Positions 45,590 to 56,546 of a stretch of DNA of 64,000 nucleotides are shown piece by piece; position 1 is the stretch's first letter, and every line of letters starts with the position of its first letter. Position numbers and translations under genes: made by a program. Origin of the DNA: Buddleja alternifolia. Its lineage: Eukaryota; Streptophyta; Magnoliopsida; Lamiales; Scrophulariaceae. The notes beneath the pieces are model-generated. The model saw only the letters and a program-made list of their open reading frames with translations, searched no databases and was not told the origin of the DNA. The stretch lies in assembly GCA_019426215.1 (NCBI GenBank), contig CM033393.1:6916046-6980045 (forward strand). The letters run 5' to 3'.

Positions 45590-46120
45590 GTGAGATATAT
45601 ATATATATATATATATATGATATATATTTCTTTTTCATAATGTAGTATGTAGGGAAAATTGCAGTTTTCATCCCGTAAGTTGCCCATTTTTCGATTTTGG
45701 TCCCATTGGATAGGGATGTGCCACATTTAGTCCCATAAGTCAAATAAAATCTCAATGTTGGTCCCATTGGATAGGGGGTGCCACATTTAGTCCCATAACT
45801 CAAATAAAATCTCAATGTTGGTCCATGGGAAAGATGGAAAATTGGCTTACAAAAATGGAAAATCAGATTGCCCATGGGACCAACATTGAGATTTTATTTG
45901 ACTTATGGGACTAAATGTGCTCCCCCTATCCAATGGGACCAACATTGAGATTTTATTTGACTTATGGGACTAAATGTGGCACACCCCTCCAATGGGACCA
46001 AAATTGAAATGTGATCAACTTATGGGATGAAAATTGCAATTTGCCCGTAGTATGTATGTATTGATTTTATTGAACATATCTCTTGTTTGTTCATGTTGAT
46101 TTATGTTATTATGTTTGTAG
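45590..46120 (+). other. L6 intron, enlarged by a MITE
   Basis: Starts GTGAGA and ends TTTGTAG. It has a TA microsatellite at 45595-45618 and the foldback MITE at 45652-46046. Confidence 0.8.
45652..46046. mobile_element. Foldback MITE in the L6 intron
   Basis: Two long arms complement each other almost fully: GGGAAAATTGCAGTTTTCAT on the left and ATGAAAATTGCAATTTGCCC on the right, with repeated TTGGTCCCATTGG blocks inside each arm. GTAGTATGTA flanks both sides (45642-45651 and 46047-46056). The transcript would form a long hairpin. The 9-10-bp duplication fits a Mutator-type origin. Confidence 0.87.
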
Positions 46121-46227
46121 GCCAAGCGTTACTCCAGGGACAGTGTTGATCACATTGGCAAGGAGATTCAAAGGGAAGAGAGTTGTTTTCTTGAAGCAGC
46201 TTACATCTGGATTGCTTCTCGTCACAG
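46121..46227 (+). pseudogene. RPL6: 60S ribosomal protein L6 fragment, third piece
   Basis: This exon reads [12 protein letters not shown], then [12 protein letters not shown] and G-L-L-L-V-T-G, the most conserved part of L6. It joins the previous exon in phase and ends at GTCACAG|GTGTGTG, an intact donor site. No further exon is seen before the right inverted repeat at 46420, so the captured segment ends inside the next intron. Confidence 0.93.
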
Positions 46228-46419
46228 GTGTGTGTGTGTGTCAACGCTTTTTTTTTTTGCCTTCAATATCTCCCGCACTCCCTTCCCTGTGTTATGAATT
46301 GTGTTGTCTATGCGAATGATATGCATTTTGTATCATCTGAATCTGATATGTATCTAGGTGGGATGTTCAGATAGTCTTTTTTTTGGTAGTGGCATTTTTA
46401 GTGAGCACAGCAAATCTCG

Positions 46420-46446
46420 TTTTGGCTTCGACCTCAAAAGATGGCT
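46420..46446 (-). repeat. Right 27-bp inverted repeat bounding the L6 fragment
   Basis: Exact complement of 33267-33293. The last three bases are shared with the target duplication of the next hAT-like element. Confidence 0.75.
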
Positions 46447-46451
46447 GTTAA

Positions 46452-47577
46452 CAGGGACGGATGGGCCCGGCCCCCCCGAGACTTCAAATTTTTAATATCG
46501 GGTATATATGTTTATGCTTTGGCCCCTCCAAGAAAATATAAAGTAAAGGTCGTTAGAATTGTTCAAACAGAAGCAATGGTGCAGTTGGCACAGCTCGGCC
46601 TCATAAGTTGCTCAACCATCCGTGTGGTTTGGGGTTCAAAACCAATGTGACTCCCTGTCCTTTTTCTTTTTATTTGTTTAGATTAGATATCTATTATTTT
46701 AACAATTTTAATTAAAAAGGGAAGTCTTATTTTCCTTCAAATTACATATTTATTTTCAATTAAAAAAATACTTGCTTTGAAAAAAAACATAAGAAAATAA
46801 AAAGATGTAATTAAATTGTTAACAACTCCACTATTCATTTTTAAAATTTCTCTCATATACTTGTTAGGATTAAAATTACAATTAACAATTATTTTTACTT
46901 AAAAGCTTTAAGAAGCGTGTTTTAGAAGAAAAAGTACAACATTTACAAATCTAAAGGCAAAAAAAGTCTATCGGCATCATTCAATTATTTTGGATTAATT
47001 CACGACAAGGTAACATAAAGTGATTCCATTAGTTTTAATGGTTTATTTTATATATTTTTTTGAAAAATTAGCATTATAATTATTGAAATTTTGTAGTTGA
47101 ATTATCTTTTATTTCTTTGGTTCAATGTTATTTTCTTGAATTGCTTAATTATACTTTGAGTTGTAAACAACAAAACTTTTTTTTTTTACAACTAATTGCT
47201 TGTATCTACTATCTAGAAATAAAATGGGCAAAGTCAATATAGTTTTTTAGTATATATTTTTGTATGTATTTTCTTATTCAATCATAGTCAACTTGATACG
47301 TAGTCGATTATAAATGAATATTATATTTGATAAAAGAACGACGTATACAATTTCAATAGACTTTTTCAAGAATTGCTTGTATATTTTCAACTACTTTATG
47401 TTTTTATTAAAAGTCAAAATTTTAAATAAATTTTAAATGTGATTATTGTAATTTTACTAATCTATTAAAACTAAAAACAAAATTGAATATTTATTTACAA
47501 GTCTTGTCAAAAAAAAAAATATCAGTAGTAATTCGCGCCCCACCTCCCCCGACGTTTCATTCCTGGATCCGTCCCTG
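46452..47577. mobile_element. hAT-like non-autonomous element with 8-bp duplication
   Basis: Inverted ends CAGGGACGGATGGGCC and the complement of CCTGGATCCGTCCCTG, with GCTGTTAA on both sides (46444-46451 and 47578-47585). The 8-bp duplication and CAGGG-type end fit hAT. A frame at 46441-46650 has no known product. A GGTTCAAAACC box near 46633 might be a buried SINE fragment, but this is weak. Confidence 0.87.
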
Positions 47578-47585
47578 GCTGTTAA

Positions 47586-48232
47586 CACTTAACGTCTTAC
47601 AGAATGTGTGGATGATTTTTCCTAAGGGTTTTGACTCCCCAACATGAGTTAACATCCAAAAAGTGAAATTCTTGTTTTTCAGTAAAGTAATGAAATTATA
47701 CTCCAATATGCTGCAGCTCGCTACAACAATCTGTTTTGTTAAGCTTACATGTGGCGGTTGAATTTTGTTTTAATTTTATGAGGTTGCGTTTTGAAATTTT
47801 CGAAGTGATTGGATATAAGGATTCAATTGACTCAAATATTAGGTGGATTTAAAATCCATTGGTAGTTGAGAAGATGATGCAAAATGTATGAAAGAAGGTT
47901 CAGAATTTATGAAATTTAGAAATTATAGAAGAAAAACAATTAATCTGTTGCTTTTATTTGAAAATTGTAACACGTCCATTTGCAAAAAGATGAAAATAAA
48001 CAAATTATTTGCATGATTGAAATGTAAATCCTACACATAGTAAACACTGTAATATTCCATTATTATTTGAGCAAAGTCAATAATAGTTCCATATGATAGA
48101 GCTACTCCAATTTAGTCTCATTATTTGTGAGCGGCCGGTCAAAATAGTTCTATAATTCTTGGCTTTGCAATTTTAGCCTTAAACGTTAAAAGAATTGACG
48201 AAATCCATACGTGGATTACATGAGTCGTTAAG
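47586..48232. other. Unassigned AT-rich DNA
   Basis: No gene. At about 48060-48200 it has a repeat arm with TAGTTCCATA and AATTTAGTCTCATT words like foldback MITEs; the hAT element at 48241 may have split it. Confidence 0.5.
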
Positions 48233-48240
48233 GGTTTAGG

Positions 48241-48937
48241 TAGGACTGTCAATTGAGTCGGGCCTACACGAAGCCCGATTATTCGGCCCGCTTAAGTATG
48301 AGCCGAGCCTAATTGAATATGAGTCGGACCGAGTTTGAGCTTACAGATTGAACCCGCCCAATTTGTGAGCTGAGCTTGAGCATTGATAGGCTCAGCCCGA
48401 ATGGACCGAAGTCAAAATTTTCTCTATTAATGATTTGTCTCGTATAGTAAAATTACTTTTAAGCTAACCTATATAAAACACATTGTAGTTTTTTAAGCTT
48501 AAAGGTTAAGAAATCGATGAAATGTATATATTAGTAGAAACTTTTTGTCTAAAGAGATTTTGGAAGAACTTCCAATTATTTTATGCCACCTCATATACAT
48601 TGATAAAGATTCTAAATTTTCATAATCATTATTGTAGGCCTTGTGACCCCATTAGTAAAATTCAGAATTATACATACTCATAAGCCTAAACATTTATTTA
48701 ATGTTCCATTTGAAATTAGTCTCTTAATATGATTCTATTAGACGTCTTTTTTTATTTGAGTAAAACTAATGAGCCGGCCCAAAATAGGCCCGAAGCTCGT
48801 AAAAAACGTGAGCTTGAGTTTGAGCCAAGCCGAAGAAAAAAATTTATGAGCTGAGTTTAAGCCTATAATATTCAAGCCCGATGAGATTGAGCTTGAGCCA
48901 CCCTAAGCTCGGCTCATAGGCCCGATTGACATGCCTA
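48241..48937. mobile_element. hAT-like non-autonomous element with 8-bp duplication
   Basis: Ends TAGGACTGTCAATTGAG and the complement of CGATTGACATGCCTA, flanked by GGTTTAGG (48233-48240 and 48938-48945). Subterminal regions repeat GAGCCGAGC/GCTCGGCTC and GGCCCG words in inverted order. No transposase. TAGG ends with an 8-bp duplication are typical of hAT. Confidence 0.87.
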
Positions 48938-48945
48938 GGTTTAGG

Positions 48946-49450
48946 ACAAGTTGCATAAAAGTGCCCCCTAATTTTACAAAACTTGCAAATAAAAATTTTA
49001 CATTTAAGATATAGAGAAACTACTACAAGCACACTAAAATAATTTTATATTTACAAAAACCGATGATTCTTTTTTATTTTTAAAATAAATATGCAGCAAC
49101 GTTTCACTCGAAAAAAGGCAATAGTTCTGGATATTATTTTGTGGGCTAAGCCCTTGGTTTTTTAAGTAATGAATTAATAAGTTGATATTTTCTATTTTTT
49201 TCTCTATTTGGTTTTATAAAATGATAAATTATTTAATAAGAATTTACCTTTCTAATAATTAGTAATAAAATATTTCAAAAAATTTCTTTTAGAAGTAAAA
49301 TTAAAAGAAATTTTATTAATTTTAGAAGATCGATAAACAGATTGTAAAAATTAAAAATGTAAAAACCATAAATAATATAAGTGATTAAAAAGTCAAGTAT
49401 AATTGAGCCAAAGGAGACATGTCTCTCTTATTGGCTTAGCCTTTCGAGTT
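48946..49450. other. Unassigned AT-rich DNA
   Basis: No gene. The first 80 bases may continue the repeat split by the preceding hAT element. Confidence 0.5.
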
Positions 49451-49455
49451 GAAGT

Positions 49456-50384
49456 TGTTGGTCCCAAGTGGCATACAAAGGGGGGGGGGGGGGGTTTGAA
49501 TAGACCCTAAAGTCTTTTTCGACTTAAAAAATTTGTATTAAAAATGTGTTGCACGCTTGAGAAGTAGGCGCTTGACTAAGCGTTTACTTGAAATATAAAC
49601 GCTTTGGCTGAGCGTCTAATGAAGAGTGTTTTTAGAAAGATAACTTAGACTTTAAGGTTTGAATACTTTAACCAAATAGGTTTAAGCATTCAGTTCTTTG
49701 ATCAGTGTTAGCACAGCGGAATGATTTTGGAGTCTTCTCCTTTGAAAGCTTTAGCGTCACAGAAAGTATTTTAGTTGCTTAGCGTTTGATTGTGTTTTAC
49801 TTAATCAATTTGCGCAATGATATGATAATAAGAAAATTTACTGTAAAGTAAATAACACAATAATTGTAAGGTTCGTTGGGTGGTGTAATCCCAACTACGT
49901 CCTTCTTCTTCTTGAACTCTTGGAGACAATGCACTAAAATGATTCTCAAAGAATCACACAGAATCTTTTACAAATTAGGGAGAGATGGATGTCGATGACT
50001 TGAGCTCCTTGATCACTTCAATCCCCTTGCTTCTTTCACCCAGAAATAATGCAAGTATCCAACTTCGACTTCACACAGATCGCGAGGCTTGGGTGGGGTT
50101 TTTCTAAATGGTTTGTTTGATTTTGATGAAGTTCAAACCACTGGAAATATCTCAATAGTAATGTAGGTTTCTTTGAAAAGAATGTTTGAGATATTGGTTG
50201 ACTGTCTCACGAATTGAAGAAAAGCAAAGAGAATGTTTGCTTGAATATTCTGGCTTTTCTAAGAGTTTAAGGAATGAGACTTCAATGCAACAGCAATTTG
50301 GCTAGGAATTGATCGTGTATCTTTGGCTTATTGTTGAAATCCTATTTATAGGCATTCTTGGAAAAAGTGTCTGATTGATACATG
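49456..50384 (-). repeat. 3' LTR of Sirevirus 2, truncated
   Basis: Collinear with 60749-61706 of the 5' LTR, from TGTTGGTCCC to GATACATGCA. The U3 start is missing. Compared with the 5' LTR it also lacks about 28 bases near 50020. A poly(G) run lies at about 49480-49494. Confidence 0.9.
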
Positions 50385-50580
50385 CAGAGTTTCCACAAGT
50401 CTTGGTTTCTTTTATCTATAGATATTATACAAAGTAAGAGGGGCCTAGAGAAATTAATTTGGACCGTCAAATTTTGGTGAAGTCATTACTATTGGAATAA
50501 TTGCATATTTGGTACATCAAAGGGTCGTGGAGGTTTTTTCATAAAAAAAAAGTTCCAATTGGCAATTTTTATACAAAAAA
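50385..50580 (+). repeat. Flanking-type repeat inside Sirevirus 2
   Basis: 50385-50520 matches 62316-62462 in the same orientation (CAGAGTTTCCACAA to ACATCAAAGGGTCGTG). The following part, with CCAATTGGCAATTTTT, matches the complement of 63570-63620. So one repeat family occurs here and twice in the right flank. Confidence 0.85.
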
Positions 50581-53500
50581 AGTTCCAAAAGGATCGAGGA
50601 GATATAAGCTGACGCTTCGGCGGCCGAGGAGGTTCTTGAACTCTTGAACGGAACGCTCTTCTCTTCTCTCCTTTTCTCTTCTCTTCCACCTTATTGCCAT
50701 CATAAGCTTTCAGAAAGTGCTCGGTGAGCAGACTGACCTGATGAGCAATTTGAGACATTGAATCTGTAAGATCATCCAGACGCTTGTCGAAATGTTCCTG
50801 CATTGTGAGTAGCTTAGCGTTGGTAGCATCATTCATATCTTGAAATTCTCCGCGACATTCATCAACAGCCGCTTGAGCAGAACCGCGCATATGAGCAATC
50901 TGGGAGTTCATGGTTTGAGATTCAATCTTTGCTAAATCGGTCTTAATACAGTGAAGGGATTCTTCATTCTGAGTTGTGTGATTGCTCACCTCCTCTAAGA
51001 CGGATTTCAGCAAAGGGCCAAAAGCTTGACTCACATCCGATGGAAACGCTTGAGTAGCCGGTCGCTTGAATCTGGATGTATGCTTGAGTGAGTCAAGGGG
51101 AGCTTGATATGCAGGATCAAAAACTGTACCGCGTACATCAATTTGAAGATCCTCAACATTATCAGCCGCAACAGAGTCAACTAGTTCAGGGGCGTCAGGA
51201 ATAGCCTCTGGTGGAGATGCTTGAATTGGTTCTTCAGCTGACGCTAGAATTCTTGCAACTTCTGAAGTGGACGCTGGTGCAGACTCTTCAATTAGCTTTA
51301 CAAGCACTTCCTCAAGTGCTGACTCTGTTTGGCGAAAGTCATCGAAGTGAAAGTTCCAGTTGGCAATATCTGCGTAGGAATCTGAAGCAGCTTCCAGAAG
51401 TTCAGTCAGTCTGGAGCGAGAGATGCAGGTCCCTTGAATGAAAGTGCGAAGAGGACTATCTTTGGCTCGCACATACATTGGACCCATGTTGTCCAATACG
51501 TGGTTCGGGAAAATCCTTGACTGCGGCTTTGGAATGAGAAATAAGGTATCTGGGCAGTAATGCAAGGAAAATCCGATAAGCCGATCTGTTGGATGACGCT
51601 GTGACTTGTGAGCTTTTGGCACAAACATGCGGTAATAGTCTTCCAAATACGGATACACTACTCGAGCTATGCCTTGATTACGTTCAAGTAGGGAGAGGAC
51701 ATAGGCATAATGATCGCTTACTTCTTGTCTGATAGAAGGTAGAAGTGGATAACCGTGGAAGTTTTAAATCCTCAAGCCATTTGGTTTCCGTAGATTTTCA
51801 GTGAAGATCTTGTCAACGTGAGGAATGGGAGTCATGATCTTCATCAACAATCTGAAGTTTTCATCGCAGTGGCTTGGTGAGAAATTCAAGCAAGATGGTG
51901 ATGAACTGCCATTGGTGGATGCTTGAGCGTTGAACTGGAGAGGATTAATGGAAATCTTGTGCAGCGCTTGTCGCAGACACTGCTCAACCTATTGACAGAC
52001 TGTAGGCAGCTTGGCAATAGGTCCAACTCGCTCTTGACACTTCATAAGGCAATACCTGGCAAACTGACGCTTCTTGTCATGCATGCCTATGCCAAAAAGA
52101 TGGGGAGCTTGAACTAACTCCGGGAAAGTATATTTATGGCCCACATACGCTTCAACCCAATTAACTTCATTCATACAGTAATCAGCACCTGCATTGACCA
52201 ATGCTCGAACGTCTTCATGGTGTATGTCTCTTATGGATTCAAAGCGATATCTATCAGGCTGATAGTTGGCATTCCAGACACTGTCAAAGAACGCATCAGC
52301 TTCAGTCTGGATCACATCTGTGAGAGATGCTAGACGCTCACCTGCATGAACTCCTTTATTCTTCCACAGTCGAAGTGGATTCACAGACTACATATTTTCA
52401 GGACTGTTTGCTATGAGAGGAAAATGTGTGTAGCCTTCTCTGTTCAAGACTGCCTCTGATGGATTGGGAAATGTAGGGCGAAAAGGATTATAACGGATGT
52501 TGTAGTCTCTGAGAGGAAAACCGGTTGACTTGCTGTGCCCATTATCTAGGTAGTAAGCAAGATCCACGTCACACCTAGGAGTTCTTCCTTCTTGTCTGTC
52601 TTGTTGAAGAATAGGAGAAGACGGTATCTGACCAGGAGATTTACCGAGTTGAATGGCCAAATAGTATTTCCTCTCAATCTCTGTCAGCTCAGTATTGAAC
52701 ACTATATCCCTGATCTCACTGTCAATGTCAATCAGCACGGCTACCTCATTCTCAACATTCAAGTATCTTTCTTCATTATATCCTGCTGGATGAAGTCTTC
52801 TTCGAATGCTGGAGGCATATAATTGATTGACTGGTCAATCATCTTTAGTGTATCCAGTTTGAAAAAGTGCCTTGGACTTGTAACTTCCTCAGTAACTCTT
52901 TGACCTTCTGAGCGTGCCTCAGTCATGACCTCTGGAGAATGTGGTAGTTGGACCCCTTCCAACATAGGTTCCTTGGCATCCATTGCAACGCTTGTTGCAA
53001 CGTCTTTGGCAATAGCTACCACTTCTTCTAAATCACATCCAGGTGGACGTCGACGGGTGCTTCAACAACAGCTGGAACTAAAGCTGTAGCAAAAGAATTA
53101 TCCTCTATAAGAGCAGGATCTTCTACAGATGTATGAAAAGAAATGCTGCGGGAAGAAATAAACTTACCCTGAGAACTTGTCTCAACAGCAACTTGAGCGC
53201 TTGGCTCAACCGTCTCAGGCTCTTCAGGAACAAGAGCAGCTTGTCGCTTGCTTGTCCTGGAATGCTTGAAAATCTTCTTCACGTTGACTCCTTCAACGAG
53301 TTTAAGCGTTGGAGCGGTAACTGGTTCCTCAAAGTAGATTTGTTTAATTATACCTTCTAGCTTCCTCCACTAGATTAGAGGGATCTTGTCCTCTGCATCC
53401 TCATCAGTTTCCTCATCATCCTTTTGAGGAGAGGAAATGACTTAAGCCTTGGGCTTTCTAGAAGCCCTCTTCTTAGTAGCAGTCGGACGCTTCACGGCTT

Positions 53501-54329
53501 CTTCTGGAACTGGACGCTCAGCTTCCTCATCGGACGCTTGACGTACTTCCAGACACTCAGACAGTGATCTAGCATCACCACTAACCTTGGGAGGATTGAA
53601 GAGATTGTTCAGAATCCTTCTTCCCACCAACTTGGCCTTATTCAACGGTTGAGCAGACGAGTAGACACACTTTGATCAATACAATAGATCGCTCAAAATA
53701 AGCCCATAAGGTTTGTTTGGGGCGCTTAAACAGTCTCGAAACCTCCCAAAAACATACTTACTCCAGTTGATCTTGAGGTTGAGGAGCATCACCGTCATCA
53801 TCTGAAATTGCATTGGGTTCACCTTATCAAAGGTACCCACTCTGCATTCTATGATCTTGCTGCAGAAATCAGCCATCAGTCGGTATTTGGATACCAGTTC
53901 TTTCTTTTCAAAGTGTTGTTTGTAGGGTACACCGTCATAAGCACTCATATTCGTCCATGCTTCTTTGATTTGTTCCAAAGTGATATTGTCCAATGCCTCG
54001 CCCTCATTTGGGAGATTGAAGTTCTTGGCAATGGAAGCAGCAGACAGTATGAATTCTTTTGGTGATTCCTTCTTGGATAATGGAATGAGACGAGAGATCG
54101 ATTTCCTATTCGGAGAGTTTAGCATTTTTTCAGAAGGTGTCGACTTTTGTAGGAAACAGATAACAGTATTGAATCAAGAATGTTTTAAGTTCAGCCTTGG
54201 TGACAAGGTCCATCATGTCTGTCAGGTTAATCTGAGGTTGCTCATAAAGAAATTTCCAATCGACAACAAGGCCTTCAGTAACCTTGATTGTAGGCTTGGC
54301 AGAGTCGAAGCAGATTTCTTTGGTGCCAT
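50489..54329 (-). pseudogene. Sirevirus 2 ORF3 (envelope-like), chimeric C terminus
   Basis: Starts M-A-P-K-K-S-A-S-T at 54329, then a frameshift in the first dozen codons, and reads collinear with ORF3 of Sirevirus 1: K-E-F-I-L-S-A-A-S-I-A-K-N-F-N-L-P, W-S-K-Y-V-F-G-R-F, Y-A-D-I-A-N-W and the coiled coil with A-H-M-R-G-S-A-Q-A-A. Further stops or shifts lie near 53660, 53440, 53025, 52760, 52386 and 51780. The last open frame (389 codons, 51658-50489) keeps the coiled coil and basic stretch, but after R-Q-L-I-S-P-R-S-F it runs into the inserted repeat and ends with about 30 residues translated from it. Role unknown. Confidence 0.82.
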
Positions 54330-54364
54330 TTTAGTGAAAGAGATGAACTGAGATTTTCTTTTGC

Positions 54365-54406
<42 letters not shown>

Positions 54407-55172
54407 AAATGTGCAGAGTAATTTTGCAGAGAGAAAATTGTGTTTTAAATGACACAGAAGGATAATTTTGAAAATTGTTTTTTCTCATCTCAATAAGATG
54501 TGGACACGTGTAAAGTTATTTAATCTCAGCCATGAATAGTTTTAACTGCGGACACGAGTTTTTTATAAGTGAGAGAAGTTACATTTGGTAACTCCCATAT
54601 ATAAAGATTTGACATCCGAGTTAAAGTTTTAAAAACGTTTGGGATTTTCAGAGTGTAACACACGCGCCTAATGGTACACTGACACGTACATAAACACGTG
54701 CTATCTCTGAACTGTCATTTTGAAAATTTTTCGATTACCCGCCAATTTCATGTGATAGAAGCGTGTGAATAGAGTACACAATAGACTGTTGAGTCTATCC
54801 ACTACTTCAAGAAGCGTGTAAAATTTATGCATGAATTTTACAAACAATTTTATATTAAGTGTTGAAGGGAATAAATTCAACGCTTAACAGATACTACTTG
54901 TTATCAATTGTTGTAACTGTTATATGTTGACGCTTGAGATCAAAGTCTTTTTATGTTTGAGCGTCCAACATGTTATGCAATAAATAATACTGAGCATTGA
55001 TGATCATGCATCTGAAAGTTTTTTATCATTGACTCTTTCAGTTATGTTCAAGTACAATTTTAAGGTTCCCCCTAAATTCGATAACTTGTAACAACTTTTC
55101 AAAGATCTTTTCGACATAAATAAAGTGGATTCCCCCTAAATTATATGTCTAATAAAATATGATGCTTGATGA
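54330..55172 (-). other. Spacer between pol and ORF3 of Sirevirus 2
   Basis: The counterpart of 328-1181. It keeps the TATA-like box (CATATATAAAG at 54596-54606), the GTCCGCAG word, and two purine blocks (CCCCCTAAATT on the plus strand, near 55066 and 55133). Confidence 0.75.
54370..54404. repeat. GA microsatellite in the ORF3 leader
   Basis: A GA run of about 34 bases, CT on the sense strand, directly before the ORF3 start. Sirevirus 1 has only CTCTCTC here, so it is an expansion after the copies split. Confidence 0.93.
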
Positions 55173-56546
55173 TTAAGCGTTTAAATCAATCATACCTAGT
55201 TGGCTTCTCAAAGTGAGAAAACGTTGTTCGTTGAGCGCTTTGGTGAAGATATCTGCCAATTGTTTGTCAGTTCCAATGAAGTGCATGGAGATATCTTTCT
55301 TTTGAACATGGTCATGAAGGAAATGGTATCTAATGTCAATATGTTTGGTTCTGGAATGAAGAACAGGGTTTTGAGTCATGGCTAGAGCGCTTTGGTTATC
55401 ACAATGAATAGGGGTTAGACCTAGGATTATTCCATAATCTCTAAGTTGTTGCCTCATCCATAACACTTGTGCACAGCAATTTCCTGCAGTTACATACTCA
55501 GCTTCGGCTGTGGAGGTAGCTATCGATTGTTGTTTCTTACTATGCCATGAAACTAACCTATCACCTAGAAATTGACATGTACCACTAGTACTCTTACGAT
55601 CTATTTTGCAACCTGCAAAATCTGCATCTGAGTAACCAATTAGTTCAAAAAGAGAATCCCTAGGATCCCATAAGCCCACATTTTGTGTGCCTTTTAGGTA
55701 TTTAAGGATTTTCTTGGCAGCAATTAAGTTTGACTCTTTAGGATCTGCTTGAAATCGTACACACATGCATACCGAAAACATAATATCAGGTCTACTAGCA
55801 GTAAGATAAAGAAGTGATCCATTGATACCTCTATAGTTAGTGATATCAACTTTCTTCCCACTTTCATCTTTATCTAGCTTAAGCGTTTGGCTCATTGGAA
55901 TTTTTGAAGATGATGCATTTTCCATATCAAATTTCTTAATCATATCACGTGTATATTTAGCTTGGTTAATAAATATGCCATTAGGGAGTTGTTTAACTTG
56001 TAATCCTAAGAAGAAAGTTAATTTACCCATCATGCTCATTTCAAATTGTTCTTGCATCATTTTCGAAAATTTCTCACACAGACGCTTATTAGTAGAATCA
56101 AATATAATATCATCAACATAAATTTGGACTAAGAGAATATCTTCGTCATTGGTAATTCTAAATAACGTTGTATCAACGCTGCCTTTTGAAAAGCCTTTAC
56201 AAATAAGGAAAATAGAGAAAGTGTCATACCATGCTCGGGGTGCTTGCTTAAGCCCATAAAGTGCTTTGTCTAGCTTGTAAACCATACCCTTACCATGGTT
56301 GTTGATGAATCTTAGTGGTTGCTCCACATATACCTCTTCTTGGAATTTACCATTCAAGAAGGCACTCTTCACGTCCATTTGATATACCGTGAACTTGTTG
56401 AACGCTGCATACGCTAGAAACATACGGATTGCTTCAAGACGGGCGACAGGAGCATATGTCTCATCAAAGTCAATACCCTCTTCTCGGCAATATCCTTGAG
56501 CTACGAGTCTGGCCTTGTTTCTTATCACAGTGCCATTCTCATCCAT
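55173..56546 (-). CDS. Copia reverse transcriptase and RNase H, open frame of 457 codons
   Basis: The longest pol frame of the window has no stop. It reads [31 protein letters not shown], the catalytic Y-V-D-D-I, then [12 protein letters not shown], and RNase H with S-D-A-D-F-A-G, A-E-A-E-Y, H-C-D-N-Q-S-A and [13 protein letters not shown]. This covers nearly the whole Copia RT-RNase H. It is only a part of the polyprotein: the domains upstream are frameshifted, so it is unlikely to be made as such. The first Met is internal. It ends I-D-L-N-A, as in Sirevirus 1. Confidence 0.92.
   Translation of the reverse strand: MDENGTVIRNKARLVAQGYCREEGIDFDETYAPVARLEAIRMFLAYAAFNKFTVYQMDVKSAFLNGKFQEEVYVEQPLRFINNHGKGMVYKLDKALYGLKQAPRAWYDTFSIFLICKGFSKGSVDTTLFRITNDEDILLVQIYVDDIIFDSTNKRLCEKFSKMMQEQFEMSMMGKLTFFLGLQVKQLPNGIFINQAKYTRDMIKKFDMENASSSKIPMSQTLKLDKDESGKKVDITNYRGINGSLLYLTASRPDIMFSVCMCVRFQADPKESNLIAAKKILKYLKGTQNVGLWDPRDSLFELIGYSDADFAGCKIDRKSTSGTCQFLGDRLVSWHSKKQQSIATSTAEAEYVTAGNCCAQVLWMRQQLRDYGIILGLTPIHCDNQSALAMTQNPVLHSRTKHIDIRYHFLHDHVQKKDISMHFIGTDKQLADIFTKALNEQRFLTLRSQLGMIDLNA

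Noticed and set aside
45294..45875. Minus-strand frame of 193 codons
   Set aside because: It spans the TIR element, L6 exon, intron and MITE in antisense; a shadow with no family.
45418..46227. Working L6 gene
   Set aside because: A stop at 45435, missing first and last exons and several insertions make it a fragment.
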